Of a stretch of DNA of 64,000 nucleotides, positions 8,801 through 17,178 are shown piece after piece. The translations under genes were made by a program, and so were the position numbers. Positions within the stretch are counted from its first letter, which is position 1, and the number at the start of each line of letters is the position of its first letter. Origin of the DNA: Accumulibacter sp. (GTDB lineage: Bacteria; Pseudomonadota; Gammaproteobacteria; Burkholderiales; Rhodocyclaceae). Below the pieces are notes generated by a model. That model ran no database searches. It had not been told where the DNA came from and saw nothing but the letters and a program-made list of their open reading frames with translations. The stretch lies in NCBI RefSeq assembly GCF_036625195.1, contig NZ_JAZKUG010000001.1:1054001-1118000 (forward strand), read 5' to 3'.

Positions 8801-10693
8801 CGCAGCCTGGCGGTCCAACGCGTGCTCAGTGACAGGGCGGTCATTCCCGGTCTGATTGAGTATTTCGACCCTTTAGCCGGCCATGACCACCAGCCAACAA
8901 CCTATCGACCCCCAAGTGATATCGACCTTGAAGAGTACGCGGAAGGTGACAAGAAGCTCAATGAGAGCCAACGGGAAGCGTTCCGGCGAGTTGTCGGTAA
9001 CGGCCCGATAAGCCTTCTGCAAGGTCCCCCGGGCACCGGGAAAACCTGGTTCATTGCATCACTCTTGCACTACCTGATGACAAAGGAGCAGGCACGAAGA
9101 ATTCTTCTGGTCAGCCAGTCCCACGAAGCAGTCAACAATGCACTCGAGAAGAGCCTGGAGCTCTGCCGCTCGAAGGGTCTTCAGTTCGATGCTGTTCGGC
9201 TCGGAAGCGAATCGGCGGCATCCGACGCCATCCGCCACCTGCACAGCTCGTCAATCGAGTACAGCTACCGAGAACAGTTCAAAGCGGAGAAAAAGCCGCG
9301 GACCATAGAACTCGCCAAAGCGATGGGGCTACCGGAAGATTTCGCTAATTCATTCATTGAACTCTGGCATCGATTGGGAGGGCTCGCGAATCGTATCAAC
9401 GAGCTCACAAGGGAGCTTCAGTCCAACAGCAGCGGTGAAGATCAGGGTGAACTTGAGGCTCGCGTGCGTGCCCTCACATCCACGTTTGAGGATATTTGTC
9501 GCGATGTCTACGAAGCCTCGTGCGAGGCGACGCCCGACCAGACGCTCTCTAAGCTTGAGCAGCAATTCGTAGAGCAGTACGAGATTCACTCGCCCGACGC
9601 AGTCCAGCGGCTAGGGAAGCTGATTCGTTTGTCGGAGGACTGGCTTGCTTCTCTCGGTTCACCAGAGGCAAATTTTGCGGAGTTTCTCGCCAAGTCGAGG
9701 ACTGTTGTGGCAGGGACCCTTGTCGGGATCGGACACAGAGCTTCAGGCGTGGTCCAGAACCTGTACGATTGGGTCGTCATTGACGAGGCGGGTAGGGCGG
9801 CACCTAGTGAACTGGCTGTCGCGATGCAGACCGGTCACCGGATTCTCTTGGTCGGTGATCACAAACAACTACCACCGACCTTCTCTGAGGAAGTCAGAGA
9901 CATCATTAAGAGCCGTTTCAGTGTTGGTGATGAGTCTCCCGCTTTCGGAAGCGACTTCGAGCGAATCTACGAGTCTGCATATGGCAAGACTGTTGGAGCG
10001 TCGCTGCTCAAGCAGTATCGGATGGCGCCCGACATCGGCAAGCTGGTCTCAGACTGCTTCTATGACGGCCGACTTGAAACCGGGCGCGCTGCGCCTTCCG
10101 CCTACTACGACAAACTTCCGGATCACATGAGGCAGCAAGTCACTTGGGTCGACACGTCGCCCCTTGGACCGAGTGGCTTCGAGCAGTCGACAAAGGCAGG
10201 TGACCAGCGCTGGAATGACACCGAGGCTCGTGTTGTCATGAGACTTCTGCGCCAGATAATCGAGTGTGATGACTTCATGGAAGAAGTGCGCAACGAACTC
10301 CAGCCGAGCGAGCCTGCCATTGGAATCATCTGCATGTACAGCCGGCAGCGAGACGTTCTGAACCGCATGAAATCCGAGGCAAGCTGGCTAGGTGACCTCC
10401 GTCGCCTGGTCAAGATCGACACAGTCGATAGCTACCAGGGAAAAGAGAACCGTATCGTCATTCTCTCCACTGTGCGCAACAACGCTGCGCTAAAACCCGG
10501 CTTCCTTCGTGTACCCAACCGTATCAACGTGGCGCTCTCACGTGCTATGGATCGCCTATTCGTTGTCGGCGCTAGCCGCATGTGGGCGGGCCGAAATGCA
10601 CAGCTACCGCTTGGGGCCGTATTCGCGAAAGTGCAAAGCATGCAGCAAGAAGGGCGAGCGGAAGTTCTGTCCGCCAAGGAGTTACTTCAATGA
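5807..10693 (+). CDS. NERD domain - pseudokinase - kinase - Upf1-like SF1 helicase fusion
   Basis: 1628 residues. NERD nuclease-like domain, residues ~1-130, with DFDLVLV and VVVIELKN carrying the acidic and Glu/Lys positions. First kinase-like domain ~200-460: AHRDVGDHC keeps the catalytic Asp, but the DFG equivalent is VVVTGF, so it is probably a pseudokinase. Second kinase ~490-720: Lys in LAVKCW, HGDVHPGN catalytic loop, LIDALDF metal motif; likely active. SF1 helicase ~1050-1600: GPPGTGKT, VIDEAGRA, GDHKQLPP, QYRM, DSYQGKE, VALSRA. NERD plus kinase recalls PglW of Pgl/BREX type 2; the helicase fusion is additional. The start is TTG at 5807 with AAGGGGG upstream. The last codon overlaps the next ATG (ATGA). 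Confidence 0.88.
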   Translation: MEIRLIKKSGVPAAEIDAHQRIHKAFNESQFSSRWRGYASFKLARGGRGSGDDDFDLVLVTHTNVVVIELKNWHGKNLKKVGENWFLDGEDRGESPVSIVNLKAKKLANLMKQKLGNDKTPFVNSFVVIQDGVEELEMGDDDQAVLYLYELLEWVDQDKYKKSLPWAPRFNVLANLGAYDRFFCGNDFKPRDYLVQGFRPGDVAIWEHPKGLYSEFRAQAKDDPDQLALLRRWNFGALGMTLIGEGDRAFLGLREQRIYEYVSDRNPELGASLLRPIGRKDAKDVTFNFEELYSLPSKLARLTEFSNSALPKLDPDERVRLVKALLSRFADLHDLSVAHRDVGDHCLWIERPARVVVTGFPAAYYPSMKTVGTFREQIRVDRSNLPEDVGTASESTPYRRDIFLLGVICYLILYGARPPRVNNVHEWASRADDQFEGAFDAVLSKALASNPLQRFENARAMLEAVNAATSSESHQIIDLTRFEAFKAVSKLRDYEETDVLRDDDDVLFFRSKTDQHDLAVKCWNGVEPDPLRQDDSIRLLAFVERARTLRGCAIPGLPRIVDFGLSRKNLLLVREWVDGQTLYEWLASTPDLEARLRVARALVDVIVRLHALELPHGDVHPGNVIVVSSSQSVLIDALDFEHAPGDAYTTAYLPPEYKTMSPVERDRYGLAAVICEMLGGNQAQPQGPYSIPKVYDQLSRLLTEHAASALEPLQRALAVALRSPEQETVSVTVTVPNLAFRSVPQGPMYLDNGRLHVKVEDSKKAKGCVFFRLTAVGRQLTFDWSLQEEKATNIRAENITQVQLMRSQTMHDAVITSLVTLKDGSVGDVSDLVQQLLGIPEVQNKIRVLTEQRVDITRISEPAPGAARRPIEDLPSARALLPIAVSDLWRVLLDAEEDALPSLTVSGEHRHSPYERNQTLVPYQVDSGVIDYSDAETVIVEVRGNDGNWRNCGYLSLRDTTFGERAELAIQDLSSKTNLRIGDKLRLRGTLEKASFTRRSLAVQRVLSDRAVIPGLIEYFDPLAGHDHQPTTYRPPSDIDLEEYAEGDKKLNESQREAFRRVVGNGPISLLQGPPGTGKTWFIASLLHYLMTKEQARRILLVSQSHEAVNNALEKSLELCRSKGLQFDAVRLGSESAASDAIRHLHSSSIEYSYREQFKAEKKPRTIELAKAMGLPEDFANSFIELWHRLGGLANRINELTRELQSNSSGEDQGELEARVRALTSTFEDICRDVYEASCEATPDQTLSKLEQQFVEQYEIHSPDAVQRLGKLIRLSEDWLASLGSPEANFAEFLAKSRTVVAGTLVGIGHRASGVVQNLYDWVVIDEAGRAAPSELAVAMQTGHRILLVGDHKQLPPTFSEEVRDIIKSRFSVGDESPAFGSDFERIYESAYGKTVGASLLKQYRMAPDIGKLVSDCFYDGRLETGRAAPSAYYDKLPDHMRQQVTWVDTSPLGPSGFEQSTKAGDQRWNDTEARVVMRLLRQIIECDDFMEEVRNELQPSEPAIGIICMYSRQRDVLNRMKSEASWLGDLRRLVKIDTVDSYQGKENRIVILSTVRNNAALKPGFLRVPNRINVALSRAMDRLFVVGASRMWAGRNAQLPLGAVFAKVQSMQQEGRAEVLSAKELLQ

Positions 10694-12189
10694 CCACGCA
10701 TAGTTTCGAGTTCAATAAGGTCACATTCGGCCTGCCAGTCGAGAGCTATCGAGTCGACGCTTACATCACCAGAGATGAACGACTTCCGGTGGTGACGGAG
10801 TACGTGCTGCGGTTGCTCCGCATCTGCGGGTCTGTCACGCTCTCCGGTTTGAGAAACTACTTTGGCTTCACTGATCCAGAGGTATTGGCTGTCGTTGAAT
10901 CGTTGACGAGACAGGGGCTCGTCGAGGTTTCTGGCGAGGACCTGCACCTTAGCGGCTATGCAAACGAGCGCTTTGAAGAATCATCCAACGACGACTATCC
11001 ACGTTTCACTAAAGTAGAGCCACGCCGAGATTCGGTTATCTTCGACCTCTTGTCGTTTTCTCCACTCAGCACACGCAGCATCGGCTTGCTCAATGAGAAC
11101 AGCTACCGTCTCGACGTTTCAGACGAGGTCTTAGGCAACAGCGTTGAGTGCGCGAAAGCTGCCTATTACAAGCGCTTCCACGAGATTGCCAGGTTGAACG
11201 ATGATTTGCGGCGAGATGCCATAAGTGTGTACTCAGTGGAAGACATCTCCAGCAAACGCAGGGGATACCTACCTATTCCTGTCGCGTTCTCTCTCGTTGA
11301 GCAGGAGCAGGTCGAGCGCAGAGGGCCCCCATGGTTCGAGGAAAGAGCGGCTCCCGAGTTGGTTAGAGCATTCCACGAGACTGTCAGCACTGCGATACCC
11401 AACGCGTTGACCGTCGGCAATGCCCACATCGAGAACTTTATTGACACGTTCGACGCGTCCTGGCTTGCCTCCTTCGCCACTGGCCATCGTTTCGACATTC
11501 ACAAATTCGCCAAGGACTTGAATGCGGGAGAGGTATTGGCCCCCAAAGGGCTCCGCCCAATCTTTGGCAACCTATACCTAGAGCATAACCTAGAGCAGGT
11601 GACAAACCGGATCAAGGCAAGGCGTAGCGAACAACGATTTCGTTTTCTTTGTACGTCGGCCGCTTGGCTAGCGCCAGACCACTACTTATGGGGTCGCGGC
11701 GAGGCTTTCCAGCGGGCGACAACCGCCATCCAGGATATGCTCCGAGGGAAATCAATCGACGATCTGTTTGTATTTATAGGCACCGAAAAAGGACAGGAGC
11801 AAGTCGTCTCGAATCAGTTCCGCGGCGTGGATTCAGGTCAGTTCCATGCCTATCGTCCAGCCACCACCGGTAACACCGGCTTCGGGGGCCGGCTTGAACT
11901 CTTCCTCTATCCGACAGGCTTCGCGGCAGCACTCTTTCACCTGGCGTTGCCCGGTAGTCCAGGGCTGTGGGCCCCAGTTGGGTTTCTTTCCTCGCTTCCC
12001 AAGCATGTGGAGCGTGTGCACAAGTTGCTTCATTCCATCGTTGGCGGCAACGCCTATGGCGGTCGGTTGAACACGAAAAACCAGCAGCGGCATGAACGGC
12101 AGAAGTTCATCGACGCTTGCGGATTCCTGAACTACAGCGACCTCCGAGGGAGTGCCGGTGCATTCGAAGCTGACGATGCAGCGGGTTGA
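10690..12189 (+). CDS. Winged-helix-containing protein of unknown function in the defence operon
   Basis: 499 residues, starting at an ATG that overlaps the previous stop by four bases (ATGA). Residues ~30-85 (VTEYVLRLLRICGSVTLSGL, then a second helix and GLVEVSGEDLHLS) look like a winged helix-turn-helix. The rest is unfamiliar. The C-terminal third has a hydrophobic core (GGRLELFLYPTGFAAALFHL, then LWAPVGFLSS). I looked for an HxKxxxxD motif because DISARM carries a phospholipase D (DrmC), but none is present. The position between the kinase-helicase and the methylase suggests a specificity or adaptor role. This is the least understood member of the operon. Confidence 0.8.
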   Translation: MTTHSFEFNKVTFGLPVESYRVDAYITRDERLPVVTEYVLRLLRICGSVTLSGLRNYFGFTDPEVLAVVESLTRQGLVEVSGEDLHLSGYANERFEESSNDDYPRFTKVEPRRDSVIFDLLSFSPLSTRSIGLLNENSYRLDVSDEVLGNSVECAKAAYYKRFHEIARLNDDLRRDAISVYSVEDISSKRRGYLPIPVAFSLVEQEQVERRGPPWFEERAAPELVRAFHETVSTAIPNALTVGNAHIENFIDTFDASWLASFATGHRFDIHKFAKDLNAGEVLAPKGLRPIFGNLYLEHNLEQVTNRIKARRSEQRFRFLCTSAAWLAPDHYLWGRGEAFQRATTAIQDMLRGKSIDDLFVFIGTEKGQEQVVSNQFRGVDSGQFHAYRPATTGNTGFGGRLELFLYPTGFAAALFHLALPGSPGLWAPVGFLSSLPKHVERVHKLLHSIVGGNAYGGRLNTKNQQRHERQKFIDACGFLNYSDLRGSAGAFEADDAAG

Positions 12190-12222
12190 CCAGTTCGCTT
12201 GGAGCAAGAAAGAACGACCACC

Positions 12223-15200
12223 ATGAGCTTTGTGATCAACGGCCTGGAGAACGCGAACGAGTTCTACAGCCAGCATTACCTGGACGAGGTCGCCGAGAAG
12301 AGCGACCTCAAGCCGCTGTTCGACCGGTGGAAGGAGCAAGGCGCCAACAGCACGGTGGCGCGGTTGCGGTCCGCGGCCGGGGCCAGCTACTTCCGCGCGC
12401 GAGACCGTTTCATCGGCGAACGCAAGGCCGCGGATCGCCCGGCGCTGTTCATCGATCTGGTTCAGCCGCTGCTGCAGGCGCTGGGCTACGAGACCGCGCC
12501 TCAGACCCTGGACCTGGCCGATGGTGGCTTGCCCGTGCTGGCGGTGTACCGCGACGCCAAGCTTCACCCGCTGCTGGTAGTCGCCGCGGCCATTGCGCCG
12601 CCGGGTGATGAGGATGCCAGCCCGTTGCAGCTCAACCCCCTGTTGCCCGAGGGCAAGGCGAGCAAGGCCGATTGGGAAGAAGCGCTCACCAAGAGTCTGT
12701 TCGCCGACGACACGCCGCCGCGTTGGGTGCTGCTGGTTCACCACGAGCAATGGCTGCTCATCGAGCGCAGCAAATGGGGCCGCAAGGCACTGCTGCGCTT
12801 CAACCTGCCCGAGCTGTTCGGCCCGCGCGACGACCGCCAGTTCCGCGCCATGGCCGCGCTTGCCGGTGCGGAATCGGTGCTGCCGCCGGCCGGCGGCACG
12901 GCGCTGCTGGACAGCCTGGACGACAGCTCCCACAAGCACGCGTTCGAGGTCTCCACCGACCTGAAGTACGCCCTGCGCGAGTGCATCGAGCTGATCGGCA
13001 ACGAGGCCATCCGCTACAAGCGTGAGGTGGCCAAGGAGAAGGTGTACGAGCGCAACGACATCGACCTGGCCATGCAGCTCAGCCGCGAGTGCCTGCGCTA
13101 CATGTACCGGATGCTGTTCCTCTTCTACATCGAGGCCCGGCCGGAGCTGGGCTACGCGCCAATCGGTGCCGAGGCCTACCTAAAGGGCTACAGCCTCGAG
13201 CACTTGCGCGAGTTGGAGCAGACACCGCTGACCACGCCCGAGGCGCAGGACGGAACCTACTTTCACGAAAGCCTGAAGCAGCTCTTCTCGCTCATCTGGG
13301 AAGGCTTCCCCAAGCGCAATACCCAAGGCGGCCATCAGGGCGAACTGCTGGGCGGTGCCGATCACGTGCTGGAGACCGGCTTCACCATCGCCCCGCTGCA
13401 GGGGCATCTGTTCGACCCCAAGCAGACGCCGCTGCTGGGCAGCGTCAAGCTGCGCAATCGCGTGCTGCAGCGCGTGATCGAGTTGATGTCGTTGTCGCGC
13501 GGCACCGGCAAGCAGCGCCGTGGCCGCATCAGCTTCGGCACGCTGGGCATTAACCAGCTGGGTGCGGTATACGAGTCACTGCTCTCGTTCCGCGGCTTCT
13601 TCGCCGAGGAAGACCTCTACGAGGTGCGGCCGGACCCCAAGCGAAAGAAGGACAAGCCGGCTTCGGACGAAGCCGAGGGCGAGACGCCAGACACGGAGGG
13701 CGGCGACGAGGGTGACGGCGAGGACGCCGAGTCCGAGGCGTCCAGCGCCGCCGAGAAGAAGAAGGACGCCGAGGTCGACCCGCTGGACGCGGCCTACTTT
13801 GTGCCCACCAGCAAGATTAGCCAGTACACCGACGCCGAGCGCCTGTTCGGCGGCGAGCCGCGTCTCTACAAGCGCGGCACGTTTATTTATCGCCTGGCCG
13901 GGCGGGCGCGCGAAAAGTCAGCCTCGTACTACACGCCCGAGGTGCTGACCAAGTGCCTGGTCGAGCACGCGCTCAAGGAACTACTGCCCAGCTGCAAGAC
14001 GGCGGACGACATCCTCAAGCTCACCGTGTGCGAGCCGGCGATGGGCAGCGCCGCGTTCCTGAACGAAGCCATCAACCAGCTGTCCGTAGCCTACCTTACG
14101 AATAAGCAAAGGGAGCTGGGCCAGACCATCCCACACGAGCAGTACACCGAGGAGAAGCAGCGGGTGAAGATGTACATCGCCGACACGAACGTGTACGGCG
14201 TGGACCTGAACCCAGTGGCCGTGGAACTGGCCGAGGTGTCGCTGTGGCTGAACGCCATCTTCAAGGGCAGTCATGTTCCCTGGTTCGGCATGCAGCTGCA
14301 GAACGGTAACTCACTGGTGGGCGCGCGGCGCGACGTGTTCTCAGTGGCGCAGCTCAGCCCTGGCAGGGGCGAGAAGGGCATCGCGGAACGGGACTGGCGT
14401 GTTGCCGTGCCCCGCGCCGTGGCGATGACGGCCTCACCAGCCGAGGACGAGATCTTTCATTTCCTGCTGCCTGCCGACGGCATGGCCACCTGCACTGATA
14501 AGGTGGTCAAGGCGCTGGAGCCCGCTGCATTCGAGAAGCTCAAGCGCTGGCGCTCCGACTTCATGGCACCGCTGACTTCCGACGAGATCCGACGCGTCAA
14601 GGCGCTGACCGTCGCCGCCGAGGCGCTATGGCGACAGCACGCCACGGAGCTTGCGCGTGTTCGCAAGGCGACCAGCGACGAACTGCATGTGTGGCCCGAC
14701 CCGGCCGCGAACCGCGCACCCACCAGCACGGCGCAGAAGGATGCGACGTTCCAGCGCGAGATGCTTTCGGAGCAGGTGAAGAACGCCTCGCCTTACCGGC
14801 GGCTGAAGGTAGTGCTGGACGCGTGGTGCGCACTTTGGTTCTGGCCCTTGGACCAAGCAGGGCACCTCCCGACCCGTGAGGAGTGGTGGTTCGTTCTGGA
14901 GACGGTGCTGCTGGGGAATGCGAGTTTTGCCGAGGTTCCACCGTCAACCGACTTCTTCCCTGAGACCATCCCGCAGTCAACGCTGGACTTCACGCCCGAG
15001 CGCGACCGATATGGCCAGGTGGACATCGACGCGCTGGTCGTCGCGCTGCCCACGCTGCGGGTGGCAAAGCAAGTGGCGGCCGGACAGCACTTCCACCACT
15101 GGGAATTGGAGTTCGCCGACCAGTTCAAGTCCCGGGGCGGCTTCGACCTGGTGCTGGGCAACCCACCATGGATCAAGGTCGAGTGGAACGAGCAGGCCTT

Positions 15201-17178
15201 GTTGTCGGACTTTGACCCGCGCTTTGCCATCCGCCGGCTGAGCGCAAAGGAAACCGCCGACCAGCGCGAGGCCGTGTTCGCCGCCGCGCCGGCGGCGCGG
15301 GCTGACTACGTTGGCGAGTGCTTGGCCACCGAGGCGCTGGCCGGCTTCCTGAACGCGCTGCAGAACTACCCGCTGCTCAAGGGTCAGCAGAGCAACCTCT
15401 ACAAGTGCTTCCTGCCGGTGGTTTGGCGCGTGGGTGGCGGGGTGCAGGGCCTGCTGCACCCGGAAGGGGTGTACGACGACCCCAAGGGCGGCGAGTTGCG
15501 GGCGGCGGCGTATCCGCGGTTGCGGGCGCACTACCAGTTCGAAAACCAGCTAACGCTGTTCGCCGAGGTGCACCACAACACCAAGTTCAGCATCAACCTC
15601 TACGGCCCGCCGCTGGCGCAAGTCCGCTTCCGGCACATGGCCAACGTCTTCGCACCGGCGACTGTGGATGCCAGCCTGATGCATGCCGGCGGCGGTGCCA
15701 CGCCTGGCATCAAGCGCGACGAAGGCGGCTGGAGCACCGACGGCCACGCCAGTCGCCTGATTGAGGTGGACGAGGCGCTGCTGGGCACCTTCGCCAAGCT
15801 CTACGACACCCCGGGCACGCCCGCCTTTCAGGCCCGCCTGCCGGCTGTGCACAGCCGGGAGCTGGTTTCGGTGCTGGAGAAGTTCGCCCGCGTACCGCGA
15901 CGGCTGGGCGACCTGAAGGAAGACTACTTCACGCTCGAGATGTGGCACGAGACCGGCGCCCAGCGCGACGGCACCATCCGCCGCCAAACCGGCTTCGTCG
16001 CCTCGCCCGCCGAATTCATCCTCTCCGGCCCGCACTTCTTCGTCGGCAACCCGTTGAACAAGACGCCGCGCGCGGTGTGCACGCAGAACAGCCACTACGA
16101 CGTGATCGATCTGGAAGTGGTGCCGGATGATTACCTGCCTCGGAGTAACTACGCGCCGGCTTGCGACGAAGTTGCCTACGCGGCCCGTGCGCCACGCGTG
16201 CCCTGGAGTGCATCGCCAGCCGGCGCCGGCTCGCCCGTGACCGCATTCTTCCGTCACGTCAACCGCGAGATGATCACGCCGCCCGGCGAACGGACGCTGG
16301 TCACGGTCATCGCACCACCTGGAAGCGCGCACATCAACACGGTGCTGGCGACCGCGTTCAAGTCCGACGCGGACCTGCTCAGCTATCACGCGATGACGCT
16401 ATCGCTCCTGGTCGACTTTCGCGTCAAGAGCACGGGCATGGGCCATGCGAATTCGACGCTGATCAGCCAGCTGCCGACGCTGGGTGAGAACGCGCCGCAG
16501 CGCCGAGCCCTGCACTTGCGAGCACTGGCACTGAATTGCTTGACGGTCCACTACGCGCCCTTGTGGCAACGCAGTTGGAGTGACGTGTTCTTCCGCGACG
16601 TCTGGTCCAACAAGAGCCCGCGTCTTCCGGCCGACTTCTTCACACGCCTCACCCCGGCCTGGCACCGCGACTGCGGCCTGCGCACCGACTACGCCCGGCG
16701 CCAAGCCCTGGTCGAGATCGACGTGCTGGCCGCTCAGGCGCTGGGCCTGACGCTGGACGAGCTGCTCACCATCTACCGCGTGCAGTTCCCCGTGATGCGC
16801 CAGTACGAGCGCGACACCTGGTACGACACCCGCGGCCGCATCGTCTTCACCGCCAGCAAGGGCCTGGTGGGTGTAGGCCTACCGCGAAAGGCTGGCCGCA
16901 CCGATCAGAACTGCACACTGCGCTACCCCGATGGCCGCACCGAAGCCCGCCGCCTGGGCTGGGACGACGTGCAGCCCAAGGATGGCCAGCCCCAGGTGCC
17001 CGACGGCACGGTGATCATGCGCCCCGTGCGCGACGACACGCTGTCCGGCGGCCCGGAAGACCGCACCATCCAATACGTTGCCCCCTTCGCGCTGGCCGAC
17101 CGCGAGGCCGACTTCCGTGTCGCCTGGGCGCACTTCGAGCAACGCGCGAAGTCCACAACAGTGAGTGAGGCCGCCTGA
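12223..17178 (+). CDS. PglX-like (Eco57I-type) adenine-N6 DNA methyltransferase
   Basis: 1651 residues. The SAM-binding motif CEPAMGSAAFLNEA lies near residue 605 and the catalytic NPPW (LVLGNPPWIKVEW) near 980; motif order I then IV fits gamma-class N6-adenine methylases. A ~375-residue insert separates them. An acidic low-complexity linker (residues ~480-525, rich in Asp/Glu) joins the N-terminal domain to the methylase core. The C-terminus may be a target-recognition domain. The size and architecture resemble PglX/BrxX and DrmMI. The likely role is marking self DNA while the helicases act on unmarked DNA. The ATG at 12223 is chosen; an in-frame TTG at 12199 is possible. The stop overlaps the next ATG (TGATG). 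Confidence 0.9.
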   Translation: MSFVINGLENANEFYSQHYLDEVAEKSDLKPLFDRWKEQGANSTVARLRSAAGASYFRARDRFIGERKAADRPALFIDLVQPLLQALGYETAPQTLDLADGGLPVLAVYRDAKLHPLLVVAAAIAPPGDEDASPLQLNPLLPEGKASKADWEEALTKSLFADDTPPRWVLLVHHEQWLLIERSKWGRKALLRFNLPELFGPRDDRQFRAMAALAGAESVLPPAGGTALLDSLDDSSHKHAFEVSTDLKYALRECIELIGNEAIRYKREVAKEKVYERNDIDLAMQLSRECLRYMYRMLFLFYIEARPELGYAPIGAEAYLKGYSLEHLRELEQTPLTTPEAQDGTYFHESLKQLFSLIWEGFPKRNTQGGHQGELLGGADHVLETGFTIAPLQGHLFDPKQTPLLGSVKLRNRVLQRVIELMSLSRGTGKQRRGRISFGTLGINQLGAVYESLLSFRGFFAEEDLYEVRPDPKRKKDKPASDEAEGETPDTEGGDEGDGEDAESEASSAAEKKKDAEVDPLDAAYFVPTSKISQYTDAERLFGGEPRLYKRGTFIYRLAGRAREKSASYYTPEVLTKCLVEHALKELLPSCKTADDILKLTVCEPAMGSAAFLNEAINQLSVAYLTNKQRELGQTIPHEQYTEEKQRVKMYIADTNVYGVDLNPVAVELAEVSLWLNAIFKGSHVPWFGMQLQNGNSLVGARRDVFSVAQLSPGRGEKGIAERDWRVAVPRAVAMTASPAEDEIFHFLLPADGMATCTDKVVKALEPAAFEKLKRWRSDFMAPLTSDEIRRVKALTVAAEALWRQHATELARVRKATSDELHVWPDPAANRAPTSTAQKDATFQREMLSEQVKNASPYRRLKVVLDAWCALWFWPLDQAGHLPTREEWWFVLETVLLGNASFAEVPPSTDFFPETIPQSTLDFTPERDRYGQVDIDALVVALPTLRVAKQVAAGQHFHHWELEFADQFKSRGGFDLVLGNPPWIKVEWNEQALLSDFDPRFAIRRLSAKETADQREAVFAAAPAARADYVGECLATEALAGFLNALQNYPLLKGQQSNLYKCFLPVVWRVGGGVQGLLHPEGVYDDPKGGELRAAAYPRLRAHYQFENQLTLFAEVHHNTKFSINLYGPPLAQVRFRHMANVFAPATVDASLMHAGGGATPGIKRDEGGWSTDGHASRLIEVDEALLGTFAKLYDTPGTPAFQARLPAVHSRELVSVLEKFARVPRRLGDLKEDYFTLEMWHETGAQRDGTIRRQTGFVASPAEFILSGPHFFVGNPLNKTPRAVCTQNSHYDVIDLEVVPDDYLPRSNYAPACDEVAYAARAPRVPWSASPAGAGSPVTAFFRHVNREMITPPGERTLVTVIAPPGSAHINTVLATAFKSDADLLSYHAMTLSLLVDFRVKSTGMGHANSTLISQLPTLGENAPQRRALHLRALALNCLTVHYAPLWQRSWSDVFFRDVWSNKSPRLPADFFTRLTPAWHRDCGLRTDYARRQALVEIDVLAAQALGLTLDELLTIYRVQFPVMRQYERDTWYDTRGRIVFTASKGLVGVGLPRKAGRTDQNCTLRYPDGRTEARRLGWDDVQPKDGQPQVPDGTVIMRPVRDDTLSGGPEDRTIQYVAPFALADREADFRVAWAHFEQRAKSTTVSEAA

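Noticed and set aside
11833..12939. 368-codon minus-strand frame across the junction of two defence genes
   Set aside because: It overlaps two well-supported plus-strand genes; no ribosome binding site and no similarity.
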